Assembly: GCA_027021615.1 (NCBI GenBank)
Contig: JALUTY010000118.1
Location: 17,821 to 81,820 of the forward strand
Length of the DNA stretch: 64,000 nt
Direction: 5' to 3'
From: a bacterium
GTDB taxonomy: Bacteria > Desulfobacterota > Deferrisomatia > Deferrisomatales > Deferrisomataceae
Part shown: in pieces, positions 34,802-46,261 of the stretch
How positions within the stretch are numbered: the first letter of the stretch is position 1
Layout of the letters: every line of letters begins with the position of its first letter
Notes under the pieces: generated by a model
The model's input: only the letters and a program-made list of their open reading frames with translations
Databases searched by the model: none
Told to the model about the DNA's origin: nothing
Made by a program: the position numbers and the translations under genes

Positions 34802-34955
34802 CCCCTGATCCCCATGCCCCCCGACTCCGAAGTCGAGACGAGCTTTCGACCAACGACCGTCGACCGAAGTGACTGGGAAGTCAGGAAGCTAGGAGGCGTC
34901 CCAACGTCCTAACGTCCCAACGTCCCAGCGATTCAACAACTCACACGAGGTTTTG
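34802..34955. repeat. Repeat mosaic within the efflux operon
   Basis: CGACCAA heptamers (34848-34870) and opposed octamers: AGGAAGCTAGGAGG (34882-34897), then CGTCCCAA, CGTCCTAA, CGTCCCAA, CGTCCCAG (34898-34929). It separates the outer-membrane and fusion-protein genes. Confidence 0.85.
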
Positions 34956-36131
34956 ATGGATAACCATCGGAAACGCCGACGGATCGTAGTCCTATCCATG
35001 AAGATCCTGTTGCCCCTGGCGGCCCTGGCCGCGGGGGTGGCGGGGTTCAAGGCGCTGGTGGAGACCCGCAAGCCCCCGGCACGGCAGGAGCGGGTGAGGC
35101 AGGGTCCCCTGGTGCGGGTCTGGAAGGCCCAGCCCGAGGACGTGCGGGTGGAGGTGACGGCCCACGGCACCGTGCGGCCCGCGGCGGAGATCGACCTGGT
35201 GCCCCAGGTGGCCGGCGAGGTGATGGAGGTCTCCCCCAACCTGGTGACCGGCGGGTTCGTGGCCGAGGGCGAGGTGCTGGTGCGGATCGACCGGGCCGAC
35301 TACGAGCTCCAGCTCCGGGCGGCCCGGGCCGAGGTGGAGCGGGCCACCTACCAGCTGGAGCGGATCCGGGCCGAGGCCGAGTCGGCCCGGGAGGAGTGGC
35401 GGCAGGTGTACGGCGAGGACCCGCCCCCGGACGACGACAGCCTGCTGTTCCGGGGGCCCCAGCTCCGCCAGGCCCGGGCCGAGCTGGAGGCGGCCCGGGC
35501 CCGGGTGGCCACGGCCGAGCTGGCCCTGGCGCGCACGGTGCTGCGGGCCCCGTTTGCGGCGCGGGTGCGCTCCGAGGCCGTGGACCTCGGCCAGTACGTG
35601 AGCCCGGGCAAGGCCGTGGCCCGGCTGTACGCCACCGACGCGGTGGAGGTGGTGTTCCCCGTGGCTACCGAGGACCTGGGCTGGATCGGTCGGCCCGACC
35701 CGAAGACCGGGCCCCTGGCCCGGCTGGAGGGGACCTTCGGCCGGCCGGGCCGGTGGCAGGGCCGGGTGGTGCGCACCGAGGCGGTGGTGGACGAGGCGTC
35801 CCGCACCGTGGGGCTGGTGGTCCGGGTGCCGGACCCGTTCCGGCCCGGCCGGGTGCCGCTTCCGGTGGGGCTGTTCGTGACCGGCCGGATCCGGGGCCGG
35901 GTCCTGCGGGGGGTGTTCCCCCTGCCGCGGGAGGCCCTGCGGGAGGGGGGCGTGGTGTGGGTGGTGGACGACGCCGGGCGGTTGCGGTTCCGGCCGGTGG
36001 AGGTGGCGCGCGTGGAGGGGGACCGGGTCCTGGTGTCCCGGGGCCTGTCGGCCGGGGACCGGGTGGTGGTGACCCGGGTGGGCGCGGCCACCGAGGGCAT
36101 GGCCGTGAGGGTGGCGGAGGACCGGCCGTGA
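34956..36131 (+). CDS. RND efflux periplasmic adaptor (membrane fusion protein)
   Basis: Adaptor of 391 residues linking the inner-membrane pump to the outer channel. One N-terminal membrane anchor (ILLPLAALAAGVAGFKAL) precedes the barrel-sandwich half-motif ARGTV-like AHGTVRPAAEIDLVPQVAGEV and GEVLVRIDRADYEL. A helical hairpin (about 105-190) follows, then the second half-motif LRAPFAARVRSEAVDLGQYV and C-terminal beta domains. ATG 34956 is preferred; TTG 34953 is equally close to CACGAGG. It overlaps the pump gene by 4 bases. Confidence 0.92.
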   Translation: MDNHRKRRRIVVLSMKILLPLAALAAGVAGFKALVETRKPPARQERVRQGPLVRVWKAQPEDVRVEVTAHGTVRPAAEIDLVPQVAGEVMEVSPNLVTGGFVAEGEVLVRIDRADYELQLRAARAEVERATYQLERIRAEAESAREEWRQVYGEDPPPDDDSLLFRGPQLRQARAELEAARARVATAELALARTVLRAPFAARVRSEAVDLGQYVSPGKAVARLYATDAVEVVFPVATEDLGWIGRPDPKTGPLARLEGTFGRPGRWQGRVVRTEAVVDEASRTVGLVVRVPDPFRPGRVPLPVGLFVTGRIRGRVLRGVFPLPREALREGGVVWVVDDAGRLRFRPVEVARVEGDRVLVSRGLSAGDRVVVTRVGAATEGMAVRVAEDRP

Positions 36132-39100
36132 TCCGCGGGGTGAAGAAGGGCCCCATCGCCTGGTTCGTGGACAACCACGTGGCCGCGAACCTGCTGATGG
36201 TGTTCGTGCTCGCCGTGGGCGCGCTCACCCTGGGCACGATCCGGCAGGAGGTGTTCCCCGACATCGACCTGGACGTGATCTCGGTCACGGTGGCCTACCC
36301 GGGCGCGAGCCCCCAGGAGGTGGAGGAGGCCATCTGCACCCGGATCGAGGAGCGGGTGGCCTCGGTGGACGGGGTCAAGAGCGTGGCCTCCCGGGCGGCC
36401 GAGGGGGTGGGCACGGTGCTGCTGGAGCTGGAGCGGGGCGTGGACGCGGGCCGGGTGCTCCGGGACGTGGAGAGCGAGGTGGACCGGATCACCACCTTCC
36501 CGGACGACGCCGAGGAGCCCGTGGTCACCCGGTTGACCCGCCGCCGGCAGGTGGTGGACCTGGTGATCTACGGCGATGCCACCGAGCGCACCCTCAAGGT
36601 GCTGGCCGAGCGGGTCCGCGACGACCTCACGGCCCTGCCCGAGCTGTCCCAGGCGGAGGTGCTGGGCACCCGGGACTATGAGATCTCCATCGAGGTACCC
36701 GAGACCAACCTGCGCAAGTACGGCCTCACCCTGTCCCGGGTGGCCGACGCGGTGCGGCGCTCCAGCCTGGACCTGCCGGCCGGAACCCTGCGCACCCGGG
36801 GCGGAGAGATCCTGGTGCGGACCAAGGGCCAACGCTACACCGGCCGGGAGTTCGAGCGGGTGGTGGTACTGGCGCGGCCGGACGGCAGCCGGGTGCTCCT
36901 GGGCGACATCGCCACGGTGCGCGACGGGTTCGCCGAGGACGCCGAGCGGATCACCCGGTTCGACGGCAAGCCGGCCGTGCTCCTGGAGATCTACCGCACC
37001 GGGGCCCAGGACGCCATCGAGGTGGCCGAGGCGGTGCGGCGCTACGTCGCCGAGCACGCGGCCGACCTGCCCGAGGGCGTGCGACTGACCCTGTGGCGGG
37101 ACCGCACCGACATCCTGAAGGCGCGACGGGACCTGCTGCTTCGCAACGCGCGGCTGGGCCTGGTGCTGGTGTTCGGAAGCCTCCTCCTGTTTCTGGCGCC
37201 CCGCCTGGCGTTCTGGGTGACCATGGGGATTCCCGTGGCGTTCCTGGGCGCCCTGGCCCTGCTGCCCCACCTGGACGTAACCATCAACATGATCTCCCTG
37301 TTCGCCTTCATCCTGGCCCTGGGCATCGTGGTGGACGACGCCATCGTGGTGGGGGAGGGGGTGTACCAGTACCTGGAGCAGGGCAAGCCCGGGCCGGTGG
37401 CAGCCGTGCTGGGGGCCCGGGAGATGGCCGCGCCGGTCACCTTCTCGGTGCTCACCACGATCGCGGCGTTCGTGCCGTTGCTGTTCGTGGAGGGCACCAT
37501 GGGCAAGTTCATGCGGGTGATCCCCATCGTGGTGATCGCCGCGTTCGCCCTGTCGCTCCTCGAGGCTCTGTTCGTCCTGCCGGCTCACCTGGCCTCGGTG
37601 CCGCCGCCCACGGGCCGGGCCGGCCCCCTGGAGCGGTTCCGCCGGGTGTTCGGCCGTGGTCTCAGCTGGTTCGTTCGGGGGCCCTACGCCTGGGTGCTCG
37701 AGCGGGCCGTGGCCTGGCGCTACCTCACGGTGGCCGGGTTCACGGCCGTGTTCCTGGTGACCGTGGGGTGGGTGGCGGGCGGCCGGATCCAGTTCGTGTT
37801 TTTTCCCAAGGTGGAGTCGGACCGGGTCACCGCCAGCCTGGTCATGCCCGAGGGCACCTCCCTGGCCGAGACCGCGGCCGCCGTGGCCCGGATCGAGGCC
37901 GCGGCTCGGCAGATCCAGCAGGAGATGTCGGACGGCGGCCGGCCCCTGGTGACCCACGTGTACACCCTGGTGGGCCAGTCGGCCGGCGGGGCCGGGCCCC
38001 AGGCCGGTGGGGCCGGCGGGTCCCATCTGGCGGCGGTGCGGCTCCAGCTCCTGCCGTCCGAGGAGCGATCGGTGCCGTCCTCCCGGGTGGCGGCCCGGTG
38101 GCGGGAGCTGGTGGGGCCGGTGGCCGGGGCCGAGTCCCTCACCTTCGTCTCGAGCCTGTTCTCCGCGGGCGAGCCCATCGTGGTGCGGCTGGCCGGGGAC
38201 CGGTTCGACACCCTGGAGGCGGCCGCGGCCCGGGTCAAGGAGGCCTTGGCCACGTACCCGGGTGTCACCGACATCCGGGACTCGTTTCAGGAGGGCAAGC
38301 TGGAGATGCGGCTGCGGCTCAAACCCGCCGCGCGGGGGTTGGGGCTCACCCTGAGCGACCTGGCCCGCCAGGTGCGCGCGGCCCTGTACGGCGAGGAGGC
38401 CCTGCGGGTGCAGAGGGGCCGGGACGAGGTCAAGGTGATGGTGCGCTACCCCGAGGCCCAGCGCCGCAGCCTGGGGGACGTGGAGGCCATGTGGGTGCGC
38501 ACGCCCCAGGGGGCAGAGGTGCCGTTCTCCGAGGTGGCCGAGGTGGTGCTGACCCGCGGCTACGCCACCATCTCCCGCGAGGACCGCAAGCGGGTGGTGG
38601 ACGTGACCGCCGACGTGGACGAGGACGTGGCCAACGCCCGGGAGGTGCTCGCCGACCTGGCCGCGCAGCACCTGCCCGGCATCCTTTCGGACTTTCCCGG
38701 GCTGTCCTACACGTTCGAGGGCCAGGAGAAGGGGCGAAGAGAGTCCTTGGAGAGCCTCGGCCGGGGGTTTGCCGTGGCCCTGCTGGCCATCTTCACCCTG
38801 CTGGCCATCCCGTTCCGGTCGTACGTGCAGCCCCTGATCGTGATGACCGCAATCCCGTTCGGCGTGGTGGGCGCGATCTGGGGCCACGTGCTCTTGGGGC
38901 TGCCCCTGACGATTCTGTCCCTGTTCGGGGTGGTGGCCGTGTCCGGGGTGGTGGTGAACGACGCCCTGGTGCTGATTGACCTCGCCAACCGCAGCCGCCG
39001 CGCGGGCGCTCCGGCCGCCCGGGCCGCGGTGGAGGCCGGGGTCCGGCGGTTCCGGCCGGTGCTCTTGACCACCCTGACCACCTTCTTCGGTCTGATCCCC

Positions 39101-39346
39101 ATGATCGTGGAGAAGAGCATGCAGGCCCAGTTCCTGATCCCCATGGCCGTGAGCCTGGCGTTCGGCGTGGCGGTCTCGACCACGGTCACCCTGCTGCTGG
39201 TGCCCTCGCTGTACCTGGTGGTGGAGGACCTGGTGGGCCTGGTCCGGGCCGCGACCGGGAGCCGGCTGGCTGCCCGGCTGCCCAGCCGCCTAGCGGGCCA
39301 AGACGACAGATCCACCGGATTGACACCTTTTGGTCCGGGCGGGTAA
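36128..39346 (+). CDS. RND-family efflux pump, inner-membrane permease
   Basis: Proton-driven exporter of 1072 residues with 12 membrane helices and two large periplasmic loops. Family marks are VFPDIDLDVISVTVAYPGASPQEVE, the proton-relay region LALGIVVDDAIVVGEGV with two Asp in helix 4, and the second-half FGVVAVSGVVVNDALVLIDL. It is closer to the Hae/AcrB-like group than to heavy-metal pumps, but the drug range is unknown. The final 35 residues or so (from ARLPSRLAGQ) come from an octamer array that has run into the end of the gene. Confidence 0.93.
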   Translation: MIRGVKKGPIAWFVDNHVAANLLMVFVLAVGALTLGTIRQEVFPDIDLDVISVTVAYPGASPQEVEEAICTRIEERVASVDGVKSVASRAAEGVGTVLLELERGVDAGRVLRDVESEVDRITTFPDDAEEPVVTRLTRRRQVVDLVIYGDATERTLKVLAERVRDDLTALPELSQAEVLGTRDYEISIEVPETNLRKYGLTLSRVADAVRRSSLDLPAGTLRTRGGEILVRTKGQRYTGREFERVVVLARPDGSRVLLGDIATVRDGFAEDAERITRFDGKPAVLLEIYRTGAQDAIEVAEAVRRYVAEHAADLPEGVRLTLWRDRTDILKARRDLLLRNARLGLVLVFGSLLLFLAPRLAFWVTMGIPVAFLGALALLPHLDVTINMISLFAFILALGIVVDDAIVVGEGVYQYLEQGKPGPVAAVLGAREMAAPVTFSVLTTIAAFVPLLFVEGTMGKFMRVIPIVVIAAFALSLLEALFVLPAHLASVPPPTGRAGPLERFRRVFGRGLSWFVRGPYAWVLERAVAWRYLTVAGFTAVFLVTVGWVAGGRIQFVFFPKVESDRVTASLVMPEGTSLAETAAAVARIEAAARQIQQEMSDGGRPLVTHVYTLVGQSAGGAGPQAGGAGGSHLAAVRLQLLPSEERSVPSSRVAARWRELVGPVAGAESLTFVSSLFSAGEPIVVRLAGDRFDTLEAAAARVKEALATYPGVTDIRDSFQEGKLEMRLRLKPAARGLGLTLSDLARQVRAALYGEEALRVQRGRDEVKVMVRYPEAQRRSLGDVEAMWVRTPQGAEVPFSEVAEVVLTRGYATISREDRKRVVDVTADVDEDVANAREVLADLAAQHLPGILSDFPGLSYTFEGQEKGRRESLESLGRGFAVALLAIFTLLAIPFRSYVQPLIVMTAIPFGVVGAIWGHVLLGLPLTILSLFGVVAVSGVVVNDALVLIDLANRSRRAGAPAARAAVEAGVRRFRPVLLTTLTTFFGLIPMIVEKSMQAQFLIPMAVSLAFGVAVSTTVTLLLVPSLYLVVEDLVGLVRAATGSRLAARLPSRLAGQDDRSTGLTPFGPGG
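39268..39300 (+). repeat. Octamer array inside the 3' end of the RND pump gene
   Basis: GCTGCCCG, GCTGCCCA, GCCGCCTA, then GCGGGCC in an 8-base period. It is the same series, on the same strand sense, as the inverted copy at 30344-30382. Confidence 0.75.
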
Positions 39347-39349
39347 GGT
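39320..39349 (+). promoter_or_regulatory. Sigma-70-type promoter for the KDO/pyrG block
   Basis: TTGACA (39320-39325) and TAAGGT (39344-39349) with an 18-base spacer, overlapping the end of the RND gene and 150 bases before kdsB. Confidence 0.5.
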
Positions 39350-39499
39350 ACCGCCCCCATGGGCCCGGTGGCCCCCCGGCGCCCCCCCCGGCCCCCAGGG
39401 CGCGGGGCGCGGGCTGGGGGATGAAAGAGGTATTCAGCCTCCCAGCCTCCCAGCCTTCCTGGGGGCCGAAGGCCCGACAGCCTTCCTTAAGGAGGCCCC
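39350..39499. repeat. GC tract, octamers and hairpin word before kdsB
   Basis: A C/G-rich tract (39353-39420), CCTCCCAG octamers (39436-39459), and GGGGGCCGAAGGCCC (39462-39476). It ends in TTAAGGAGG, the ribosome-binding site of kdsB. Confidence 0.7.
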
Positions 39500-40264
39500 G
39501 TGCGCGCCGTCGCCGTCGTCCCTGCCCGGTACGGTTCCTCCCGGTTTCCCGGCAAGCCCCTGGTCCCCCTGCTCGAGAAGCCCCTGATCGCCTGGGTGGT
39601 GGAGCGGGCCGGGGCGTGCCCCGCGTTCGCCGAGGTGGTCGTGGCCACCGACCACCCGGGCATTGCCGAGGCGGCTCGGGTAGCCGGGGCGCGGGCCGTG
39701 ATGACCTCGTCGGCCTGCCGCTCGGGCACGGACCGGGTGGCCGAGGCGGCCCGGTCCGTGGACGCGGACGTGGTCGTGAACGTGCAGGGCGACGAGCCCC
39801 TGGTGGACCCGGACGACCTGGCCGGGTTGGCGGCTGCCATGGCCGGCGAGGATCCGCCGGCCATGGCCACGTTGGCCCGGCCGCTCGCCGACACGGCCGA
39901 GTGGCTGCGGCCCGACGTGGTCAAGGTGGTGTGTGACGGGCGGGGGAACGCCCTGTACTTCTCGCGGGCCCCGATCCCGTACTTTCGGGATGAGGCCGAG
40001 GCCTCGGCCGGGCCTCGGCTGCCGGACCGGCCCCCGGTCCGGGCTCGGAAGCACCTGGGAGTGTATGCATTCCGGCGCGAGGCCCTGTTCGCGTTCACGG
40101 CCCTGCCCGAGGGCCGGCTGGAGCGGGCCGAGCGCCTGGAGCAGCTTCGGGCCTTGGAGGCAGGCTGGCGGATCCGGGTGGTAGTCGCCCGGTCCGACTC
40201 GGTGGGGGTGGACCGGCCCGAGGACGTGGCCCGGGTGGAGGAGATGTTGAGGGGAGGACGTTGA
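39500..40264 (+). CDS. kdsB: 3-Deoxy-manno-octulosonate cytidylyltransferase
   Basis: Enzyme of 254 residues that joins CMP to KDO for lipid A-core assembly. The N-terminus VVPARYGSSRFPGKPL is the CTP-binding loop; SSACRSGTDRVAEA, NVQGDEPLVDPDD and RKHLGVYAFRREAL are family motifs. The GTG has AAGGAGG 5 bases upstream. It starts a block with pyrG, which makes the CTP it uses, and the other KDO genes. Confidence 0.94.
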   Translation: MRAVAVVPARYGSSRFPGKPLVPLLEKPLIAWVVERAGACPAFAEVVVATDHPGIAEAARVAGARAVMTSSACRSGTDRVAEAARSVDADVVVNVQGDEPLVDPDDLAGLAAAMAGEDPPAMATLARPLADTAEWLRPDVVKVVCDGRGNALYFSRAPIPYFRDEAEASAGPRLPDRPPVRARKHLGVYAFRREALFAFTALPEGRLERAERLEQLRALEAGWRIRVVVARSDSVGVDRPEDVARVEEMLRGGR

Positions 40265-42886
<2,622 letters not shown>

Positions 42887-42890
<4 letters not shown>

Positions 42891-43855
42891 GCCTGCTGCC
42901 CACCGCCCGCAGGGTTCTGGAGATCGAGGCCGGCGCGATCGCCCGGCTGGCCCGGGACCTTGGGAACGAGTTCGATGCGGCCGTGGACCTGCTCGAGGGG
43001 TGCCGGGGCAAGGTGGTCCTGACCGGCATGGGCAAGAGCGGCATCGTCTGCCGCAAGATCGCGGCCACGCTGGCCTCCACGGGCACGCCGGCGTTCTTCC
43101 TGCATCCGGCCGAGGGGGTGCACGGCGACCTGGGCATCCTGGCCCGGGGCGACGTGGTGGTGGCCGTGTCCAACTCGGGCGAGACCGAGGAGCTGGTGGA
43201 GATCCTCCCGGTGATCCGGCGCCTGGAGCTGGGGCTGGTGGCCATCACCGGCAACCGTCGATCCACCCTGGCCCGGCGGGCCGACGTGGTGCTCCACGTG
43301 CCGGTGGAGGAGGAGGCCTGCCCCCTGAACCTGGCGCCCATGGCCTCCACCACGGCCACCCTGGCCCTGGGCGACGCCCTGGCCGCGGCCCTGATGGAGC
43401 GAAAGGGATTCACGGCCGAGGACTTCGCCCGGTTCCATCCGGCCGGATCCCTGGGAAGGCAGCTGGTTCTGCAGGTGGACGACCTGATGCACGACGGCGA
43501 GGCCGTGCCCCGGGTGGCCGCGGCCGCGGCCATGCCCGAGGTGCTCCTGGAGATGACCTCGAAGCGCCTGGGCCTGGCCGGGGTGTTCGACCCGGAGGGG
43601 CGGCTGGTGGGGGTGATCACCGACGGCGACCTGCGCCGGGGCCTGGAGCAGGGCCCCGAGTTCCTGGAGAAGCGGGCCGGGGAGGTGATGACCCCCGACC
43701 CCAAGCGGGTGGCCCGGGGAACCCTGGCCGTGGAGGCCTTGCGCACCATGGAGCGGTTCGCGATCACGGCCCTGTTCGTCACGGAGCCGGACGACCCCGA
43801 TCGGGTGTGCGGGGTGGTGCACATCCACGACCTGGTGAAGGCAGGGCTGCGATGA
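42887..43855 (+). CDS. kdsD: Arabinose-5-phosphate isomerase (KpsF/GutQ family)
   Basis: Makes arabinose 5-phosphate from ribulose 5-phosphate; 322 residues. A SIS sugar-isomerase domain ([24 protein letters not shown], then [11 protein letters not shown]) is followed by two CBS domains starting [12 protein letters not shown] and [15 protein letters not shown] overlaps kdsA (GTGA) and its stop overlaps kdsC (ATGA), so supply of the KDO precursors is coupled. Confidence 0.95.
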
Positions 43856-44391
43856 CGCTGACGGAACGGCTGGCCCGGGTGGAGCTGCTGCTCCTCGACG
43901 TGGACGGGGTGCTCACCGACGGCCGGGTGGTGATCGACGACCAGGGGGTGGAGACCAAGGCCTTCGATGTGACCGACGGCCACGGGCTGAAGCTGCTACA
44001 GCGGGCCGGGGTCGAGGTGGGATTCGTGACCGGCCGCCGCAGCCGGGTGGTGGAGCACCGGGCCCGGGATCTGGGCGTGACCGAGGTGCACCAGCGGGTG
44101 CGCAACAAACTCGAGGTGGTCCGCGAGATCCTGGGCCGCCGGTGCCTCGCGCCCGACCGGGTGGCCTACGTGGGCGACGACCTGGTGGACCTTCCGGTGA
44201 TCACCCAGGTGGGGGTGGGGATCACCGTGGCCGACGCGCCGGAGTACGTGCGGGAGCGGGCCCTCTGGGTGACCTCGCGGCCGGGCGGCCGGGGGGCGGT
44301 GCGGGAGGTGTGCGAGGCCATCCTGCGGGCCCGGGGCGCCTGGGCCGAGGTCACCCGCAAGTACTTCCACCCCGAGCCCCTGGTGCCGTGA
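43852..44391 (+). CDS. kdsC: KDO-8-phosphate phosphatase
   Basis: HAD phosphatase of 179 residues that releases KDO from KDO 8-phosphate. It has no cap domain: motif I LLLLDVDGVLTDG, motif II VTGRRS, Lys in HQRVRNKLEVV, motif IV YVGDDLVDLPV. It is coupled at both ends by 4-base overlaps (ATGA and GTGA). Confidence 0.95.
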   Translation: MTLTERLARVELLLLDVDGVLTDGRVVIDDQGVETKAFDVTDGHGLKLLQRAGVEVGFVTGRRSRVVEHRARDLGVTEVHQRVRNKLEVVREILGRRCLAPDRVAYVGDDLVDLPVITQVGVGITVADAPEYVRERALWVTSRPGGRGAVREVCEAILRARGAWAEVTRKYFHPEPLVP

Positions 44392-44921
44392 AGGCCGGCT
44401 GGGTCGCGGCCGCGCTCGTGGTGGGGGCGGTGGCGGGCTGGGTGCTCCTACAGCGGCCGGCCGCTCCGCCGCCCGAGCCCGCGAGGGAGCCGCGCACCGT
44501 GTCCGAGGGGGAGGGGATCGAGGTGGTCGGGCAGGAGCCCGGCGGCCGGGTGTGGAGGCTCCGGGCCGACCGGGCCCGGGGTGTGGAGGAGGAGGCCTCG
44601 GGCGAGCTCATGGGGGTGACCGCCGAGATCCGGGATCCGGGCCAGGACCCGGTGCGGATCGAGAGCGGCCGGGCCCGGGTCGAGGGGGGCCGGACCGTGA
44701 CCTTCGCCGGGGGGGTGGTGATCCGGTGGGCGGGCCACGAGGTGCGGGGCGCCTCGGCCCGGTACGAGAGGGACCGCGGCCGAGTCGTGTCGCCCGGCCG
44801 GGTGGTGTGGAGGGGGCCGGGGCTCCGGGTGGAGGGGAAGGGGCTCATCGTGGAACTGGAACCCCGGGTGGCGCGCCTCTCCGGAGGGGTGAGGGCCTGG
44901 GTGGGAGGACGGCGACCGTGA
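44388..44921 (+). CDS. lptC: LPS export protein LptC
   Basis: A 177-residue protein with one N-terminal helix (AGWVAAALVVGAVAGWVLL) that anchors a periplasmic beta-jellyroll domain. It receives lipopolysaccharide from the LptBFG transporter and passes it to LptA. Sequence identity within the family is low; the call rests on the DUF1239-like pattern (GRVWRLRADRARG, then VTFAGGVVIRW) and the position between kdsC and lptA. Overlaps on both sides are GTGA. Confidence 0.85.
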   Translation: MKAGWVAAALVVGAVAGWVLLQRPAAPPPEPAREPRTVSEGEGIEVVGQEPGGRVWRLRADRARGVEEEASGELMGVTAEIRDPGQDPVRIESGRARVEGGRTVTFAGGVVIRWAGHEVRGASARYERDRGRVVSPGRVVWRGPGLRVEGKGLIVELEPRVARLSGGVRAWVGGRRP

Positions 44922-45400
44922 CCCTTCGTTTGGCGATGACCTTGGTTCTTGCGGTGCTGCTGGCCGTGGGGGCTCGAGGGGCGGAGGCGCCCTTGGGGAC
45001 CTGGGCCCAAGGCAAGGAGCCCCTTCAGGTGGACGCCCAGTCCTTGGAGGTGCGCGGCGAGGAGGCCCGGGTGGTGTTCTCGGGCCAGGTTCGGGCCCGC
45101 CAGGGCGATCTGACCCTGGAGGCGGATCGCCTGGAGGTGACCTTGGACCCGAAGACCCGGGAGCTGCGAAGCGCCTTCGCTCAGGGCAACGTACGGATCC
45201 GGCGGGGGGACGTGCTGGCCACGGGCCGGACGGCCCGGTATGACGCGACCCGGGGCGTGGTGGTGCTGGAGGGCAACCCCAAAGTGTGGCGGGGCAAGAA
45301 CCTGGTGGCGGGTGACCGGATTACGTTGTTTCTCGCCCAGGACCGATCCGTGGTGGAAGGGGCCCGGGCGGTGATCTACCCCCAGGAGGAGGAGCGTTGA
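44918..45400 (+). CDS. lptA: LPS transport periplasmic protein LptA
   Basis: A periplasmic bridge protein of 160 residues. Signal peptide MTLRLAMTLVLAVLLAVGARG with likely cleavage before AEAP; the jellyroll OstA domain shows VDAQSLEVRGEEARVVFSG, QGDLTLEADRLEVT and VLEGNPKVWRGKN. It polymerises to carry lipopolysaccharide across the periplasm. The stop overlaps the lptB start (TTGA). Confidence 0.92.
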   Translation: MTLRLAMTLVLAVLLAVGARGAEAPLGTWAQGKEPLQVDAQSLEVRGEEARVVFSGQVRARQGDLTLEADRLEVTLDPKTRELRSAFAQGNVRIRRGDVLATGRTARYDATRGVVVLEGNPKVWRGKNLVAGDRITLFLAQDRSVVEGARAVIYPQEEER

Positions 45401-46173
45401 CCGGCCCCCATCGCCTGGAGGCCCGGGGCCTCGTGAAGCGCTACCGGGGACACGAGGTGGTTCGGGGGATCCAGCTCGCGGTCGAACGGGGCGAGGTGGT
45501 GGGGCTGCTAGGCCCCAACGGCGCGGGCAAGACCACCACGTTCTACATGATGGTGGGGCTGGTGCGGCCGGACGAGGGGTCGGTTTGGTTGGACGACCGG
45601 GAGATCACCCCGCTTCCCATGTACCGTCGGGCCCGGCTCGGTGTGGGCTACCTGCCCCAGGAGGCCAGTGTGTTTCGCGGCCTCACGGTGCGCGACAATG
45701 TGTTCGGGGTGCTCGAAGCCCGGGGGGTACCCCGGGCAGAGGCCGGAGAGCGCACCGAGGCGGTTCTCGAAGCCCTGTCGATCCGTCACCTGGAGGGGCG
45801 CAAGGCCCATCTCCTATCGGGGGGGGAGCGCCGCAGGGTGGAGATCGCCCGGGCCCTGGTCACAGACCCCGCGTTCATGCTGCTGGACGAGCCGTTTGCC
45901 GGCATCGACCCCATCGCCATCGCCGAGATCCGGGACCGGATATTGCAATTGAAAGCCTGGGGCATCGGTGTCATACTCACGGACCACAACGTCCGCGAAA
46001 CCCTGGGCGTGTGCGACCGGGCGTACGTGGTGAGCCGCGGAGAGCTCTTGGTGCACGGGACGCCCGATGAGGTGGCCCGGGACCCCCGGGCCCGATCGGT
46101 TTATTTGGGGGCGGATTTCGAGCTGAGGGCCGGGGGCCGACGCCCGGAGGAGCCGCGGGTGGACAGCGAGTAA
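45397..46173 (+). CDS. lptB: LPS export ATPase LptB
   Basis: ABC ATPase of 258 residues that powers lipopolysaccharide extraction. Walker A is GPNGAGKTTT, the Q-loop is YLPQEASVF, the signature is LSGGERRRVEIARAL, Walker B is FMLLDEPFAGIDP, and the switch His is in LTDHNVRETL. The start is TTG, overlapping the lptA stop, with GGAGGAGG just upstream; this rare start is supported by the chain of overlaps. LptF and LptG are outside the window. Confidence 0.96.
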   Translation: MTGPHRLEARGLVKRYRGHEVVRGIQLAVERGEVVGLLGPNGAGKTTTFYMMVGLVRPDEGSVWLDDREITPLPMYRRARLGVGYLPQEASVFRGLTVRDNVFGVLEARGVPRAEAGERTEAVLEALSIRHLEGRKAHLLSGGERRRVEIARALVTDPAFMLLDEPFAGIDPIAIAEIRDRILQLKAWGIGVILTDHNVRETLGVCDRAYVVSRGELLVHGTPDEVARDPRARSVYLGADFELRAGGRRPEEPRVDSE

Positions 46174-46261
46174 GCCGGACGCGTCCCGGTGTGACCCGCA
46201 GGATCTCTCTTTAGGAAACGCCCTGGCCTCGCCGCCCAGCCCATCCGTGCAAGAAGGTGAC

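Noticed and set aside
35348..38887. Open frame of 1179 codons on the minus strand
   Set aside because: It lies antisense to the RND adaptor and pump genes, is very rich in His, Gly, Pro and Gln, and has no domain; it is a codon-bias shadow.
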